NCBI GenBank assembly: GCA_904063045.1
Contig: CAJFCJ010000003.1
Span: 62,001 to 126,000, forward strand
Direction of reading: 5' to 3'
DNA length: 64,000 nt
Source of the DNA: Dimorphilus gyrociliatus
Lineage: Eukaryota; Annelida; Polychaeta; Dinophilidae
Of the stretch, positions 1-10,742 are shown in pieces (position 1 is the stretch's first letter; each line of letters opens with the position of its first letter). A program made the translations under genes and the position numbers. The notes under the pieces were generated by a model. That model saw only the letters and a list, made by a program, of their open reading frames with translations. It searched no databases and had not been told where the DNA came from.

Positions 1-2
1 AT

Positions 3-823
3 AATTCTGGTAGTTTGGAATTATCCAGATGTTTTTCAACAAGTCCTAGTGTTCCCGATTATTGGTTTAGTGGAAGGACTGGAACATTTTTGGCTCCAAA
101 TGATTGTCCTGCAGGTTGAAAACGAATATTAAATTTTTAAATGTTCACTTTTGTAAATTAAAAATCTTTTATATCGCTTCAACAGAAGATCCAAACGCAG
201 GTGGCGATCCTCATTTCTTGCAAAAAGTATTCGATGGGAAAACTAAACAGTTGACAAACATTTGCTATGACGTGTTTGCAGAAAGCAACGAACTCATTTC
301 TATTCTCCATGATAACTTAACCAATTCAGACGTTCAAGGTGTCCTAAAAGACGACTACTATATGCATCAGATTATAATTAGATACAAAGGCGGATTGATT
401 GTCGTTGATTCATCATTTATTATGTTGAACAACCACAAATTGGAATGGGCTGTATCTAAATACAATTTCGACAATTTAGTAATCGCAGTGTCAAAAAGAG
501 AAGTGTCTATTCAGACATCGTACAAAAATTTCAAGCTGACTACAATAGTTCGCCGAGAATTCAAACAACATACCGGCTCTTTTCTCAATGTCTTTTTCGA
601 GGGCATGGACGCGTTTTCTGGCCGATACAATGGCCTAATAGGAGATATTGGAAAGAGGAAATATATTATAAATGATGGTATCCAATCGAATGGCAAAAGT
701 GTTTGGCTTGATGGTGATACGATTATAGAAGGCAGGGTTACTAAAAGATTTTCAAGTGAATGTATTCTTCTACCAGTAAACCAGTTGTTGCATCCAAAGA
801 AACTATCCGATTATGTTTATTAA
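3..823 (+). CDS. ITIH-like: Inter-alpha-trypsin inhibitor heavy chain-like protein, C-terminal end (5' partial)
   Basis: Two exons are visible: 3-114 (open at the left edge) and 186-823, joined by a 71-base GT-AG intron across a split Glu codon (G|AA). The joined frame reads ...NDCPA-EDPNAGGDPHF.... The GDPHF motif, the ICYDV strand, the GLIGDI turn and the final basic/aromatic stretch before the stop match the C-terminal domain of ITIH heavy chains, a secreted matrix and hyaluronan-associated family. The VIT and von Willebrand A domains typical of the family must lie upstream of the window. An ATG at 104 lies inside the upstream exon in another frame and is not the start. The domain assignment rests on motif order recalled from the family; the exon join is read directly from the sequence. 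Confidence 0.72.
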
Positions 824-2559
824 AAACATTCATCTTTTCTATGGCCAATTATATAATCTATCGTCAAGCCCAAATAATTTTACATAATTTCCTCTTCCAC
901 GTGAGAATTGTTGAACGATGGCATTAGCAGTAATTCTTCCAACCCATACAATAGTAGTTTGTTGAGAAGAGAAGAGAGATATTCCAAGAAAATGACTAAC
1001 TTTTCAATGGAACGGCATTTTGTTAAGTGAAACATCACGTCTTATTATATAAATGTTGATTAATTCACTTGAATTCAGTTGATAAATGCTAACCTTTGCT
1101 CTTCTACCATAATTTCAGTATCGTTTTGCTGTTCTTCTCGTTCCGTCATTGTAGTCAAATGTGGTAAAATGAATAATAAATTAGGGTGGATTGGAAACGT
1201 AAAATGTTAAATTTTTTTTCCCGAGTTCTGGTGTTGACTATAAAATGTTTTACCATGCGAAATAATCACGATTTTCATTTCCAAGTTGTCATTAACGGCT
1301 CATTAACACATACGAGAAAGTTAATTGCTACTGCAAAGATAGAGAGAAAAAGTTACGGTGTACGTTTCATAAGTTTTAAGACCAGTATCATTTTCACATA
1401 AGTTATATACACTTTATATACTTAGGTGCACAGGAGTTAAGACTAGATATACTACCAGTTGGTGTATCCCTTCCTGCATTGTTCTTTTCTTATTCGTACT
1501 AAAGGATGAAAGTAATAATTGAAATTATTTTGTATTTGAATGGCATATAGTGTAGCCTGGATAATCAAGGAATTACGCTATTATTACAAGTATTATTTAG
1601 TAAGATGGCCGTCGGTTAATCCTATCTTTCTAAAACATTTCCACCAAGAGAAGAGATGATAAATAGTTGACAATAGCTTTTGTTGAAATATATTTACTGT
1701 TATGAGTAGTCATTTGATTGGGTAGGTAAATTTCTGTGGATTGTTATGAAGAGAAGCTCAAGGAGAGAGGATTTTTGATTGATTAATTTTCATAGTCAAC
1801 CTACATTTGCATAACATTATAGTTTCATGGCCAACAGGAATAGTTCCTTGTTTTTCAATAGTGTATCAAGAAAATAAGAGAGAGGGGACACTGTAATATT
1901 GTTTGCATATTCTGCAACTTTATTCAAGATGACATATATAATATAATAATTGATGGGCGTGTGAACAGTTTTTGTTACAACGTTCGTAGGAAAGCCAAAA
2001 CGATTCCTTTCAAATATCCGGTAAATGTCTATCAGTATAGTTTGTCTTTGAATTAGTATTATCAGTAAAAATCAAATTTTGAAGCACCGAGTTGAAATGG
2101 AAACTTGTACGAAAGAAGATGGAAGAAGAGGTCGAATGGACAGAGAGAGAGAGAGAGAAGAACGACGCTCTACTAAAACCTTTTAAGAACGTTCAATATA
2201 CATTTTCAAATTGTCTCAATAAACATCTGTAAAGGGGCAACTAATTGGTATTTAATGCAAAAAAAGTAAAGGTAGCTAACTGAGTTTTGTAGAACTTGAA
2301 AATGTATCTGATTAAGAATTAAAATTGTATAAGCAAAAAGTAGCTTATTCAGTGTAATGAATCTGTTAAAAGTATGGATAATATCTTGCAAAGCGTTTTA
2401 AGAGATTATCACCTTTTTTTAGAAAATCGCTTAAAAGGGTTAATACATTTTTAATTGTTGACTTAAAAATGAATGCATAAAACAATTGAGCAATCTGAAC
2501 AGAGAGGGAAATTGAGGGACAAGGAGAGAGAGAAGGGAAGAAAGGAGATAGCGTTGAAA
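824..2559. other. Intergenic region, no gene seen
   Basis: AT-rich spacer between the ITIH-like tail and the LamG-like gene. The short open frames here (for example 1186-1401) have no recognisable protein features. A short GA run sits near 2141-2157. The 3' UTR of the first gene and the promoter of the second must lie here, but no core promoter element is clear. Confidence 0.5.
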
Positions 2560-3627
2560 ATGATCAAGTTAACAGGATCATTAGTCTGTATGTTATATCT
2601 TCAAATAATGATTGCTAAAGTGGAGTTAACGGCAGATCGTAATTTTCACATTGCTGTCAATAATAAAGTTGGGACTATTCCAATGATACAAAAAATAACA
2701 CAAATAAATGTGAATATAGTAGAATCAAAATTTCCTTCGCAATATCTTTTAGAATATCACTCTGGAAATCTTAGATTGGACATGAATAGTTCAAGCTGTT
2801 TTACGCATCCAGTTCTCTGCTCTAATGGATTTTCAATATCTTTATGGTTATTTCTGCCTGACACGAATAACGAAGTTGTTATACTTGCGATGGAAACTTT
2901 GGAGTTTTCTTACAATCCAGTATCAAAGACAGTTTACGTGGTGGGTAATCTCTACCCTAATGTTAATGAATACTTTGTCGAAATGGAGGTGAAATACTTT
3001 GACGAGTGGCAATTCTGGAATATCGAATATAATCCATCTGACAGAGAGATTATTCTTAGGAGAAATCTGTTTGAGGAGAAGGTTTCCATCGTTAGGAACA
3101 AATCTCCGAAGGCACTTTACGGAAACATCATATCTATTGGTTTTCAATTCACAGGTAAAATGGACGATATATACTTTTGGAGTACGCGTCTGAGCATGGC
3201 TGATTTGATCGGGGTAAGAGATAGCGTTTTTCCCAGAGTGTCAAAGACCATAACAGAATGGAATTGTCTTTCTGACAAGTACGATAAGGCGTTTTTCGAT
3301 AATTCAATAGGGACATGTGAGACTGTTGGCAATGGTATAGTGAATATGTCGACTGGTTTTGTCGCCTCGCAATTCCGTGGTTTCGTCAGTTTTATAGATA
3401 AAAATGGAGGAAGCGAAAAAGTGAATTTCTATACTCAAATCAATCAAAACATTTACACATTATGCAAAAATATAACCCTAAATTCATATTTGAATCACAC
3501 TTTTCAATCCTTCAGTTGCGATTGTCCCGCAAAAAATTGCAGTGTATTGATGGAGACAAATAGTAACAACAACATTAATAGAAATAGTTTGCAAATATGT
3601 TCTGTAGTTTTTTACAGTTATGAATAA
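2560..3627 (+). CDS. Secreted LamG/concanavalin-like domain protein, single exon
   Basis: A 355-residue intronless reading frame. The frame is open from an ATG at 2473, but the ATG at 2560 is preferred because it starts a typical signal peptide (MIKLTGSLVCMLYLQIMIA...); the extra upstream residues are highly charged. The middle contains the hallmarks of a laminin-G/pentraxin-type jelly roll: a strand like FSISLWLFLP followed later by GKMDDIYFWSTRLS, the usual pair at the start and end of LamG_3 domains. The last 120 residues carry several cysteines and N-glycosylation sequons and match nothing I recognise. It looks like an extracellular or surface protein with unknown ligand. It could also be the N-terminal part of a larger gene, but a clean stop at 3625-3627 and no donor site argue for a complete protein. 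Confidence 0.62.
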   Translation: MIKLTGSLVCMLYLQIMIAKVELTADRNFHIAVNNKVGTIPMIQKITQINVNIVESKFPSQYLLEYHSGNLRLDMNSSSCFTHPVLCSNGFSISLWLFLPDTNNEVVILAMETLEFSYNPVSKTVYVVGNLYPNVNEYFVEMEVKYFDEWQFWNIEYNPSDREIILRRNLFEEKVSIVRNKSPKALYGNIISIGFQFTGKMDDIYFWSTRLSMADLIGVRDSVFPRVSKTITEWNCLSDKYDKAFFDNSIGTCETVGNGIVNMSTGFVASQFRGFVSFIDKNGGSEKVNFYTQINQNIYTLCKNITLNSYLNHTFQSFSCDCPAKNCSVLMETNSNNNINRNSLQICSVVFYSYE

Positions 3628-4351
3628 TGAAGAATGAATGAAGAAGAGATTGTGAGATAATCAATCACCAAGAGATAATTATAACAATAAGATTATATGT
3701 AGTGGAACAGTATATATGCAATGTGTGATGTCATTAAAAATGTATTAGAAAAGCATGCTCCGCTTGTTCATTTCAGAAGAGACAGTTGAAATTTATCAAC
3801 AAAAATATATAAAAACGTACAATTGGCTTTTCAGTTCGTTCTTATAGAAAGACAGTGTTGGGAGACGAAGAATAGCAACAGCAGCGCCAAGTAGCAATAG
3901 AGTTAGGGTTAGGCTTTTTGAAAGCAATATTGAATGCGGGGGAAGGGGGGCGGCTACTTTTTTTAATACTGATTACTTGCTATGTTCTAGTAGCGGAATT
4001 TTTCAGGTTAATTTATTTCTCTATTCTTCTTCTCTCTCATCTTCTTTCCTTATCATTTCAACGAAAATTTAATCCTTGCGAATGATTGAATTTACGTAAA
4101 ATGAAGTCCTTATTCTTTCAAATTGATGATTTATTATTTAAATCTTAAAGCAATTTACATGTTTTCAATATTTAAATAATCCAAAGGAACCTTCTCTTTA
4201 TTTATCTTTATATTATTGTTTGTCATTTTGTTCTAATCGAGAAGAAATTACGTAAATCGATAATCTTTTATTAGATATTGTTTATTATAAATATACATTT
4301 ATACACTTCTTTCTAATAACGAGAGGTTAAAATTTAGGTTGAAAAGAGCAA

Positions 4352-4386
<35 letters not shown>

Positions 4387-4548
4387 GACCGAGAAATAGA
4401 AGGTAACTAAAGAGACACCGAAAACTGTGACTATAAGAGCAAAGAGCTAATAAGTGACTATCTGGCCTATTAGTCATCTTAAATAGGAGTTTATATTTGG
4501 ACAGTTAACATTGAAAAGTAGGCAGGGAAGAGAGGAAAAAGATTAAAA
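3628..4548. other. Intergenic region with GA/GACA simple repeat
   Basis: No coding sequence seen. A GA run passing into a GACA run lies at about 4353-4387. The start of the RING gene follows at 4549. Confidence 0.5.
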
Positions 4549-5499
4549 ATGTCGATTGATGGATATTTTCTCCCAGTTCAGGATTTACAATGCGGAATTT
4601 GCACCGAATCATTTGTGAATAATGATCCGAGGATGTTACCCTGCCAGCACACTTTCTGTCTCAACTGCTTGCAAGGTCTGAAAGATAAGGGAAAGCATTT
4701 TTCACGAAATTCTTTCCTCTGTCCTGTTTGCAGGAAAAGCCACCAATGGCCCAATTCAGGAACAAAGGGCTTTCCCAAAAATCTACTTGCCACATCGCTC
4801 AAAGCAACATATCAATCAAAAACGACGGCCGTCTCATCGGCCAGCGAAAGAAATCTGGAGAATTGCCAGCGTCACTTTCAGCAAGCGATCAATCCGCTAA
4901 CCGTCTGTAAATCGTGTAGGCAAAAGAATTTGTGTTTAAAATGTCTAACGGAGCACGCAACTTGCAGCTTGGAGCCGTACGATAAATTCTCGCAAGAGTA
5001 CGACGAGAATAGGAAAAGGATACAGGAAAAGGTGAAACTCTACAGGGATAATATTAACGACGAGTTGAAATCACTATTGAGTCAGCTAAAGACTGCTTTC
5101 AACGACGTAACAAAGGTTGTTGAAGAGAATAAGAATAGGCTAGAGGGAGAGATAATGAAGAAATTGGGGTCATGTAAAGCCGAAGCAGATTCAATATTGT
5201 CCAAGCAGGAGAATGAATTTTCCGATTTAAAATCGGCCGAGGAAAAGATTGACATTCTTCTAAGTACGAAATTGACTTTTTATCCTAGTTTATCGTTGAG
5301 TATAGGAAGTTTACGTAGGGAGAGAGACAATGAGCAAAATCGTAAAGTGACCACTGGGGCCGGTTATTGGTCATCTTATTCCAATCGATTCGGTAGGAAT
5401 ATCCCATTTGATACAAGAGTAATATTGAACGGTTCTCCAGTCGGCTCCCAGTACTCTGAATCCTGTACTAGTTCGGAGACGGATAAGATGAAAAGTTGA
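4549..5499 (+). CDS. RING finger and B-box (TRIM-like) protein, probable E3 ubiquitin ligase
   Basis: A 316-residue single-exon frame. The N-terminus holds a C3HC4 RING: Cys15, Cys18, Cys32, His34, Cys37, Cys40, Cys58, Cys61. A B-box follows at about residues 106-139 (Cys106, His109, Cys120, Cys123, Cys129, Cys132, His136, Cys139); the usual last histidine pair appears altered, so it is divergent. Residues about 145-240 are rich in Lys/Glu/Leu heptads, as in the TRIM coiled coil. No NHL, SPRY or filamin domain follows, and the tail is Ser/Thr-rich, so this is a short TRIM. Such proteins pass ubiquitin from an E2 to bound targets; the target is unknown. An AATAAA signal lies 124 bases after the stop. 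Confidence 0.85.
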   Translation: MSIDGYFLPVQDLQCGICTESFVNNDPRMLPCQHTFCLNCLQGLKDKGKHFSRNSFLCPVCRKSHQWPNSGTKGFPKNLLATSLKATYQSKTTAVSSASERNLENCQRHFQQAINPLTVCKSCRQKNLCLKCLTEHATCSLEPYDKFSQEYDENRKRIQEKVKLYRDNINDELKSLLSQLKTAFNDVTKVVEENKNRLEGEIMKKLGSCKAEADSILSKQENEFSDLKSAEEKIDILLSTKLTFYPSLSLSIGSLRRERDNEQNRKVTTGAGYWSSYSNRFGRNIPFDTRVILNGSPVGSQYSESCTSSETDKMKS

Positions 5500-5622
5500 C
5501 CGAACTAATCTCCTATCGTTCTCGTCTAAAACAGTCGTATTGTAGAAGAGCCTTCCAGAATATTTCTCTCTTAGAAAAAGTACACCCAGTTTTTTTCCAT
5601 TGTCTTTGTTTTTTTCTCTCTA

Positions 5623-5628
5623 AATAAA
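5623..5628 (+). promoter_or_regulatory. Polyadenylation signal AATAAA of the TRIM-like gene
   Basis: Canonical AATAAA in a T-rich stretch, 124 bases after the stop codon at 5497-5499. Confidence 0.5.
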
Positions 5629-5795
5629 CTACACTTTAAAAAAGTCTAAATCATTTAATTCTAAATATTTCAACATATTTCCCTGAAATGTTGCAACTTG
5701 TTGAAAAAAATACAAACCATACTCAGCATACATAAATTTATGAGCGCCATACGCACACACATGACACATGTGTCGTTGGATGAGGGGTGAGGGAT

Positions 5796-5930
5796 GAGAG
5801 AGAGAGAGAGAGGAAGGGAGGGAGAGAGAGAGATGGAGGGAGGGAGGAAGAGACAGAGAAGGAGAGAGAGATAAACAGATAGATAGATAGATAGACAGAC
5901 AGATAGATTGACAGACCGACGCGTAGATAA
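5796..5930. repeat. Compound GA / GGGA / GATA / GACA simple repeat
   Basis: An uninterrupted purine-rich low-complexity tract between the TRIM-like gene and the first hydroxyacid oxidase. The Ser/Leu/Pro-rich open frame on the other strand (5629-5988) is a by-product of this tract. Confidence 0.85.
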
Positions 5931-6400
5931 TAATACAGAGGAGGAAGAGGAGGGCTGTTGTAAAATGTTTATTTAAATGAATGCGCAAGCATAGACTATA
6001 GATTGAAAAGATAAGGAAGTATTTTAATAATATAATTAATTAGAATGATAAGAGAGGAATGAAAAAGTTCTACATCTGTTGAAAATGATAAAAATTAAAA
6101 CGAACAAAGAGAATTAAAAAAAAATCAATGAAATAGTTTACTTATAAATAGATAATTGTTGTTTAGTTTACCCTTTGCAATTGGGAGACGTGTAAGCTAG
6201 CTTTATATTTCTTTGGCAAACAATCTTGTTTTTTAGGTTTAAAACTTATTATTGAATTCTGTTGGCAATTGTTTTGCTCTGCAAATATTTTCCATTTAAC
6301 AAACTAACGAAATAAACAAATAAATTAAGGTTTGTATTTTATTGTTTTCTAGTCGCCATCTTATTTGTTTCTATTAGTATTATTAATTCCTGAGTATAGG

Positions 6401-7752
6401 ATGTCGAACGACGAAGAAGTCTTATTCGATTTGGACCAGTATGAGGAAAAAGCGAAAGAGATGATTGAAGACAACTTCATTAGGAGATACATCTTTGAAG
6501 GGGCCGACTTCGACCAAGGAATTCGTAGGAATAGAGAAGCTCTTAAAGAGTATTTATTAAAATACAATACATTAATAACGTATAAATTATTATTGTTTCT
6601 CCAATTGAAAAGCATCCTTCTCTATCCGAGAGTATGCAGAGGTTTGGCCAAGAAAAGAGACCTGTCGACGAAAATTCTAGGGCACGAAATCTCTCTTCCC
6701 ATAGGCTTTTCGCCAACAATGTGCCGTTCGTGGATTCAACACGACGGAGAATTGGCAGCCGCCGAAGTTGCCATAGAAATGAATTTTCCATTTTGCCTAA
6801 GTTTCGTTGCCGAAACGCCTTTGGAAAGAGTGGCGAAATGCTACAAGCGGACGCCGAACTGCGTAAAATTTTTCGGTGTATCGCTCTACGACGAGGAGAG
6901 TCTTAGAGAAGTTGTCGACAGGGCTGAAAAGTGCAATTATCACGGTCTGGTGGTGACCGTCGATCATCCTTGCCACGGTAACAGGAGATTCGACAAGGAA
7001 GATCACGAAGAGTATAAACAATTCAGCAATATAACAATGCCCAATTTACCGAAAAAGATGCAGGAAGAGTTCAAAGACGAAAACGCCTCCTACGACCAAA
7101 GTCCACCGGAAACCTTTGAAGATTTGGCTATGTTAAAAAAAATGACCAAACTTCCAGTTATTGCTAAAGGTATCCTTAGACCAGAGGATGCCCTAGCTTG
7201 CGTTAAAGCTGGTATTGACGCAGTTTGGGTGTCGAATCACGGTGGTAGACAATTGGGCGATTGTCCCGCAACTGTAGAACTCTTGCAAGATATAGCTCCA
7301 GTTCTCAAGGGCTCTGGAGTCGAATTGTACATCGACGGAGGATTTCGACACGGCGCCGACGTGCTGAAGGCTCTGGCAATTGGTGCAAATTGCGTTTTCG
7401 TCGGTAGGCCAGTTTTAAGCGGATTGGCCGTTAATGTAAGTAAATTACATCATAAAGAGAAATTCTTATCATTCGCTTCTTTGCCAATCAAGAATTTCAT
7501 TCTTGTTGTAAATTATAATCATAATAATTATTATTATCAAACTTGATTCCACTTGCCTGATTAACTATTAATTTTTCTCTTTTTCTCTTTTTTCTCTCTT
7601 TCTTCCTTCCTTCCTTCCTGGAAATTCTTTAGGGAAAAGATGGAATTGAAGAGTCAATGAAACTAATGAGAAAAGAGTTGGATATAGCGATGGCATTGTG
7701 CGGATGTAACAGCATTTCAGATATAGATAGCAGCGTACTCTGGTCAAAGTAA
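6401..7752 (+). CDS. HAO1-like: FMN-dependent alpha-hydroxyacid oxidase, paralogue 1
   Basis: Exons 6401-6549, 6613-7435 and 7633-7752 join into 363 residues, the usual family length. The family oxidises 2-hydroxyacids such as glycolate to 2-oxoacids with FMN and O2, usually in peroxisomes. Conserved: the Tyr aligned with spinach glycolate oxidase Tyr24 (RRY), Tyr129 (VSLYDEE), the FMN-binding Lys (IAKGILRPEDA), the catalytic His and Arg in SNHGGRQL, and the IDGGFRHG and GRPVLSGLA phosphate-binding segments. The position of Trp108 is Val (LSFVAE) and the usual DTP is DHP, so substrate preference may differ. The start at 6401 (MSNDEE) matches paralogue lengths. The first intron (63 bases, in frame, no stop) has weak splice sites, so retention would give a longer protein. 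The second intron begins GTAAGT. An AATAAA lies at 7783. Confidence 0.93.
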
Positions 7753-9152
7753 TTGGTCTACACCAAGATCCTGATCAGTATCAATAAAAGGAGAAAACAA
7801 TTCTACATTGGTAGAAAATCAGAGAAAAAAGAACAAATTAGTCTATTCGTTCTAAAGCTTATAATAAAAAAACGTTAATGAAATAAATTCAATAGGCTTA
7901 TCGTTGGTTTCGTAGTTAGATATCTTTTCTTTCTTTGCGTATATTCATATTCATATTCAAACTCAGTCATGCATTGATTCGTTCGTTCAGTCGTTTATTC
8001 AATTATCCATGCACCCATCCATGCATCCAACCGTCTATCCATCCATCCATCCATCCGTCCAACTGTCCGTCCATTCGTTCGTCCATCTATACATCTAACC
8101 TTCATCCAGTCATTCATCTAGTCATCAATCTATCCATACATTCGTCGAGGCAACCAGTGAATCGTTGGATTATTCAATTTTTTCCTTCTTTCTTCAAATA
8201 GGAGAAAAAGATATAAAAAAGGGGAGAAGCAAAAGGGAATGGATGGAGATTGACGGGAGAGGGATGATGGGAAGAAGAATTGCCTGTCTTTTTGAATCTA
8301 TGATTTTCAAGAGTTTGAATAAGGAATATATTGTTGTCTGTGTTGTGGGTAGTATGTAGTTTATTTGAAGATTTTATATAAAGCAAAAATATAGAATATA
8401 TGTAAGGGTTGTGTTAACGAGCTGATTACTGCATAAAGAGTGAATTATTGCTATTTTATTATTCGATTCAAAGGTAAAAGGTAACCTTTTAGTTTTAGAT
8501 TAGACAACTGAATTGAATGTGATTAATCGATTTATTTAATTCAATGTACTACTATGTTTTAGCATAGATGAAAATGATGTTTATTTCTACGAATTGACGG
8601 TTAAATTGGGGTTTGTTTTCAAGTTGTTTAATGTGATAGAACAACGGCGTCGTTTTGTTTATTTCGTGTATAAATGAAAGAAAAATAAAAGAGTCGAAAA
8701 GAGAGAATGTAAAGTCTATATGACGAAAAAGATGTAAAAATGTAGGATTGACGAGCTTGTTCAACAACAACAGATTGCTTTACGTATAGAATAATAATAA
8801 ATAATAAATTGCCGTGTAGTTAAAAAATATGATTATTAATCGAATTGAATTAGTGATGAAATAATTAATATAGTTAATGAACGATTGAACAAATGAATGA
8901 ATGAATGAATGATTCATTGATTTTTGCGCTTTACATTTCGAATGAAATGTAATTTAAAAATATATTCAGATTTTCCAATGTTATATTGAATTATATCATT
9001 TCTATTTTGGCTGTTTGTTTGCTTTATTTTTTATATTATTTTAATGGAGAATGGAGAATAATAGCAATAAAAAAAGAATATACTTGTTATTATTTTACTA
9101 GTGAAAATTGCGTTGGACTGTTTACTTCATCAATGATATCGTTCTACTAAAC
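7753..9152. other. Intergenic region with degenerate ATCC repeat
   Basis: No convincing gene. A degenerate CATC/ATCC tract runs through about 8005-8150; open frames over it are low-complexity. The rest is AT-rich. The 5' leader of the MurA-like gene ends here; a possible acceptor-like TTTTACTAG lies at about 9094-9102, just before the start. Confidence 0.5.
7783..7788 (+). promoter_or_regulatory. Polyadenylation signal of hydroxyacid oxidase paralogue 1
   Basis: AATAAA 31 bases after the stop codon at 7750-7752. Confidence 0.55.
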
Positions 9153-10391
9153 ATGGATAGAATTATTATCAAGGGACAGTCTAATTTGAACGGTAGAATT
9201 AGCGTTGCCAAATCTAAAAGTTCTTCTCTCGCTCTTATGGCGGCTAGTGTACTTTCCAACGAACCGATAACTCTGATCAATCTACCTAGAATACATGATA
9301 TTTCGGTCATGAAGGGTCTGCTAGAAAGCGTTGGCGTCGTTATCGAAGAGCAGGGAGAATCAACAACCTTTAACGCCTCTAATCTCGTTACGAACGAAAT
9401 CTCAACTGACGCGACCTGGGCGTCTATTTATCTACTAGGTCCTCTGCTGGCCCGCACTGGAATTGTGAAAATTCACCGTCCCGGAGGTGGTGCGGTAGCT
9501 AATAGAGATGTTGATCTAACTTTAAACAATATGGAAAATATGGGCGCCAACGTTTACATGGAAAATGCTTACGTTAAAGCCACCGCCACCAGGATTGTTG
9601 GCAAGAATATTGCGCAACATTTTCCGTCGGTTGCCGCTACGTTTAACACAATCATAACCGCAATGATCGCCGACGGCAGGACTGTCTTGGAAAATGCGGC
9701 AAAGGATCCGGAAATAGTCGACCTGGTAGCCTTTTTAAACCTCATGGGAGGGGTAATTCAGGGATCGGGTATGGATAAAATTATCGTCGATGGAACGTCA
9801 ATAAAACAACTGAAAGGCGTCGAATACGAACCAATACCAGATTATATAGAGGCAACGGCGTTTATCGTTAGTGGACTGATTACTCAGTCGGAAATAACAA
9901 TAGACGAAATTGACCCTAGCCATTTGCTACCAATAACAAAGTTCCTGTTGAAAATTGGCGCAAAGTTTACAATAGGCACCGACTACATACGAACGTATAG
10001 GAAAAAGATATTTAGCGGTAATTTAGAGACGGCTCCCTATCCCGGCTTTCCATCCAACGCCCAACCCCTTCTCCTTGCACTCCTCACTCAGGCTCAGGGA
10101 AAGTCGATAATAACTGAGAATATAAACGAAAATAGATTTCACGTAGTAGCCGAAATGAGGCGGTTAGGCGCCGATATAGAATTGGAGGAGAAGAGAGCGT
10201 TGGTAAACAATTCCAAGTTGACAGGAGGAAAAGTCTATTGCGAGAATAGTATAGACGGTATGGCGTTAGTTTTAGCCTCGTTGGCGGTCAATGGAGAGAC
10301 GACTATCGAAAATGTAGAAATTTTGAAAAGAGGATTTCAAGATGTGATTGATAAATTTCAAGATTTAGGTGCCGATATAAGGATTGTTTAA
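9153..10391 (+). CDS. murA-like: MurA-like enolpyruvyl transferase (UDP-GlcNAc 1-carboxyvinyltransferase family), intronless, altered active site
   Basis: 412 residues in one exon (E. coli MurA has 419). The ATG at 9153 gives MDRIIIKG, collinear with bacterial MurA; an ATG at 9108 would add 15 residues. Matches to MurA run the whole length: the N-terminal GxxLxG, Lys22, [13 protein letters not shown]...[39 protein letters not shown] and a C-terminal KRG...DKF..LGADI. Bacterial MurA moves enolpyruvate from PEP to UDP-GlcNAc in peptidoglycan synthesis. Retained: Lys22, Arg118 (=Arg120), Arg328 (=Arg331), Arg393 (=Arg397). Changed: Cys115 position is Gly113, Asp305 is Asn302, Arg91 is Trp89, Asn23 is Ser. 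It has no introns among intron-bearing neighbours, and a typical animal-style AATAAA follows at 10607. EPSP synthase is a less likely alternative. Horizontal origin and a changed or lost activity are inferences. Confidence 0.88.
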   Translation: MDRIIIKGQSNLNGRISVAKSKSSSLALMAASVLSNEPITLINLPRIHDISVMKGLLESVGVVIEEQGESTTFNASNLVTNEISTDATWASIYLLGPLLARTGIVKIHRPGGGAVANRDVDLTLNNMENMGANVYMENAYVKATATRIVGKNIAQHFPSVAATFNTIITAMIADGRTVLENAAKDPEIVDLVAFLNLMGGVIQGSGMDKIIVDGTSIKQLKGVEYEPIPDYIEATAFIVSGLITQSEITIDEIDPSHLLPITKFLLKIGAKFTIGTDYIRTYRKKIFSGNLETAPYPGFPSNAQPLLLALLTQAQGKSIITENINENRFHVVAEMRRLGADIELEEKRALVNNSKLTGGKVYCENSIDGMALVLASLAVNGETTIENVEILKRGFQDVIDKFQDLGADIRIV

Positions 10392-10420
10392 TGCGGTAAA
10401 GAGATTCCAATTGGATAGGA

Positions 10421-10530
10421 AGATAGATAGATGGATGGATGGATGGATGGATGGATGGATGGATGGATGGATGGATAGTTTGATTGACGGGTGAATGAAT
10501 GGGTAAATGGATGGATGGATGGATGAATGA
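10421..10530. repeat. GGAT tetranucleotide repeat
   Basis: A run of GATA passing into about a dozen near-perfect GGAT units, then a diverged second block. It lies between the convergent MurA-like and ABCC genes. Confidence 0.9.
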
Positions 10531-10606
10531 ATTCAGTATACGCAATCTTCTTTTGTCCATTTATTTGTTTATATTTAGAGTTTTTTTTCTTCTGTTTATT
10601 GAATGA

Positions 10607-10612
10607 AATAAA
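10607..10612 (+). promoter_or_regulatory. Polyadenylation signal after the MurA-like gene
   Basis: AATAAA about 216 bases after the stop, beyond the GGAT repeat. It supports the MurA-like frame being expressed as an animal mRNA, but the hexamer is frequent in AT-rich DNA. Confidence 0.35.
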
Positions 10613-10742
10613 GTTGTTTGTAGATGACATGAATTGACACATTTTAAATAAAAATAAGAATAATAACAATAGTAAGATTCGCTATAATCAATACATAAAT
10701 AAAGAATAAATCATAATAATAACAAAATAAAATTCAAAGGGA

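Noticed and set aside
5629-5988. Ser/Leu/Pro-rich open frame (minus)
   Set aside because: Produced by the GA/GGGA/GATA repeat; no start context or domain.
9153-10391. MurA-like frame as bacterial contamination or as EPSP synthase
   Set aside because: It is embedded between animal genes at short distance, with the same AT-rich composition and no neighbouring bacterial genes. [20 protein letters not shown] and NENRF follow MurA rather than EPSP synthase. A chimera still needs read-level checking.
10303-10669. His/Pro/Ser-repeat open frames (minus)
   Set aside because: Translation of the GGAT array; overlaps the end of the MurA-like gene.
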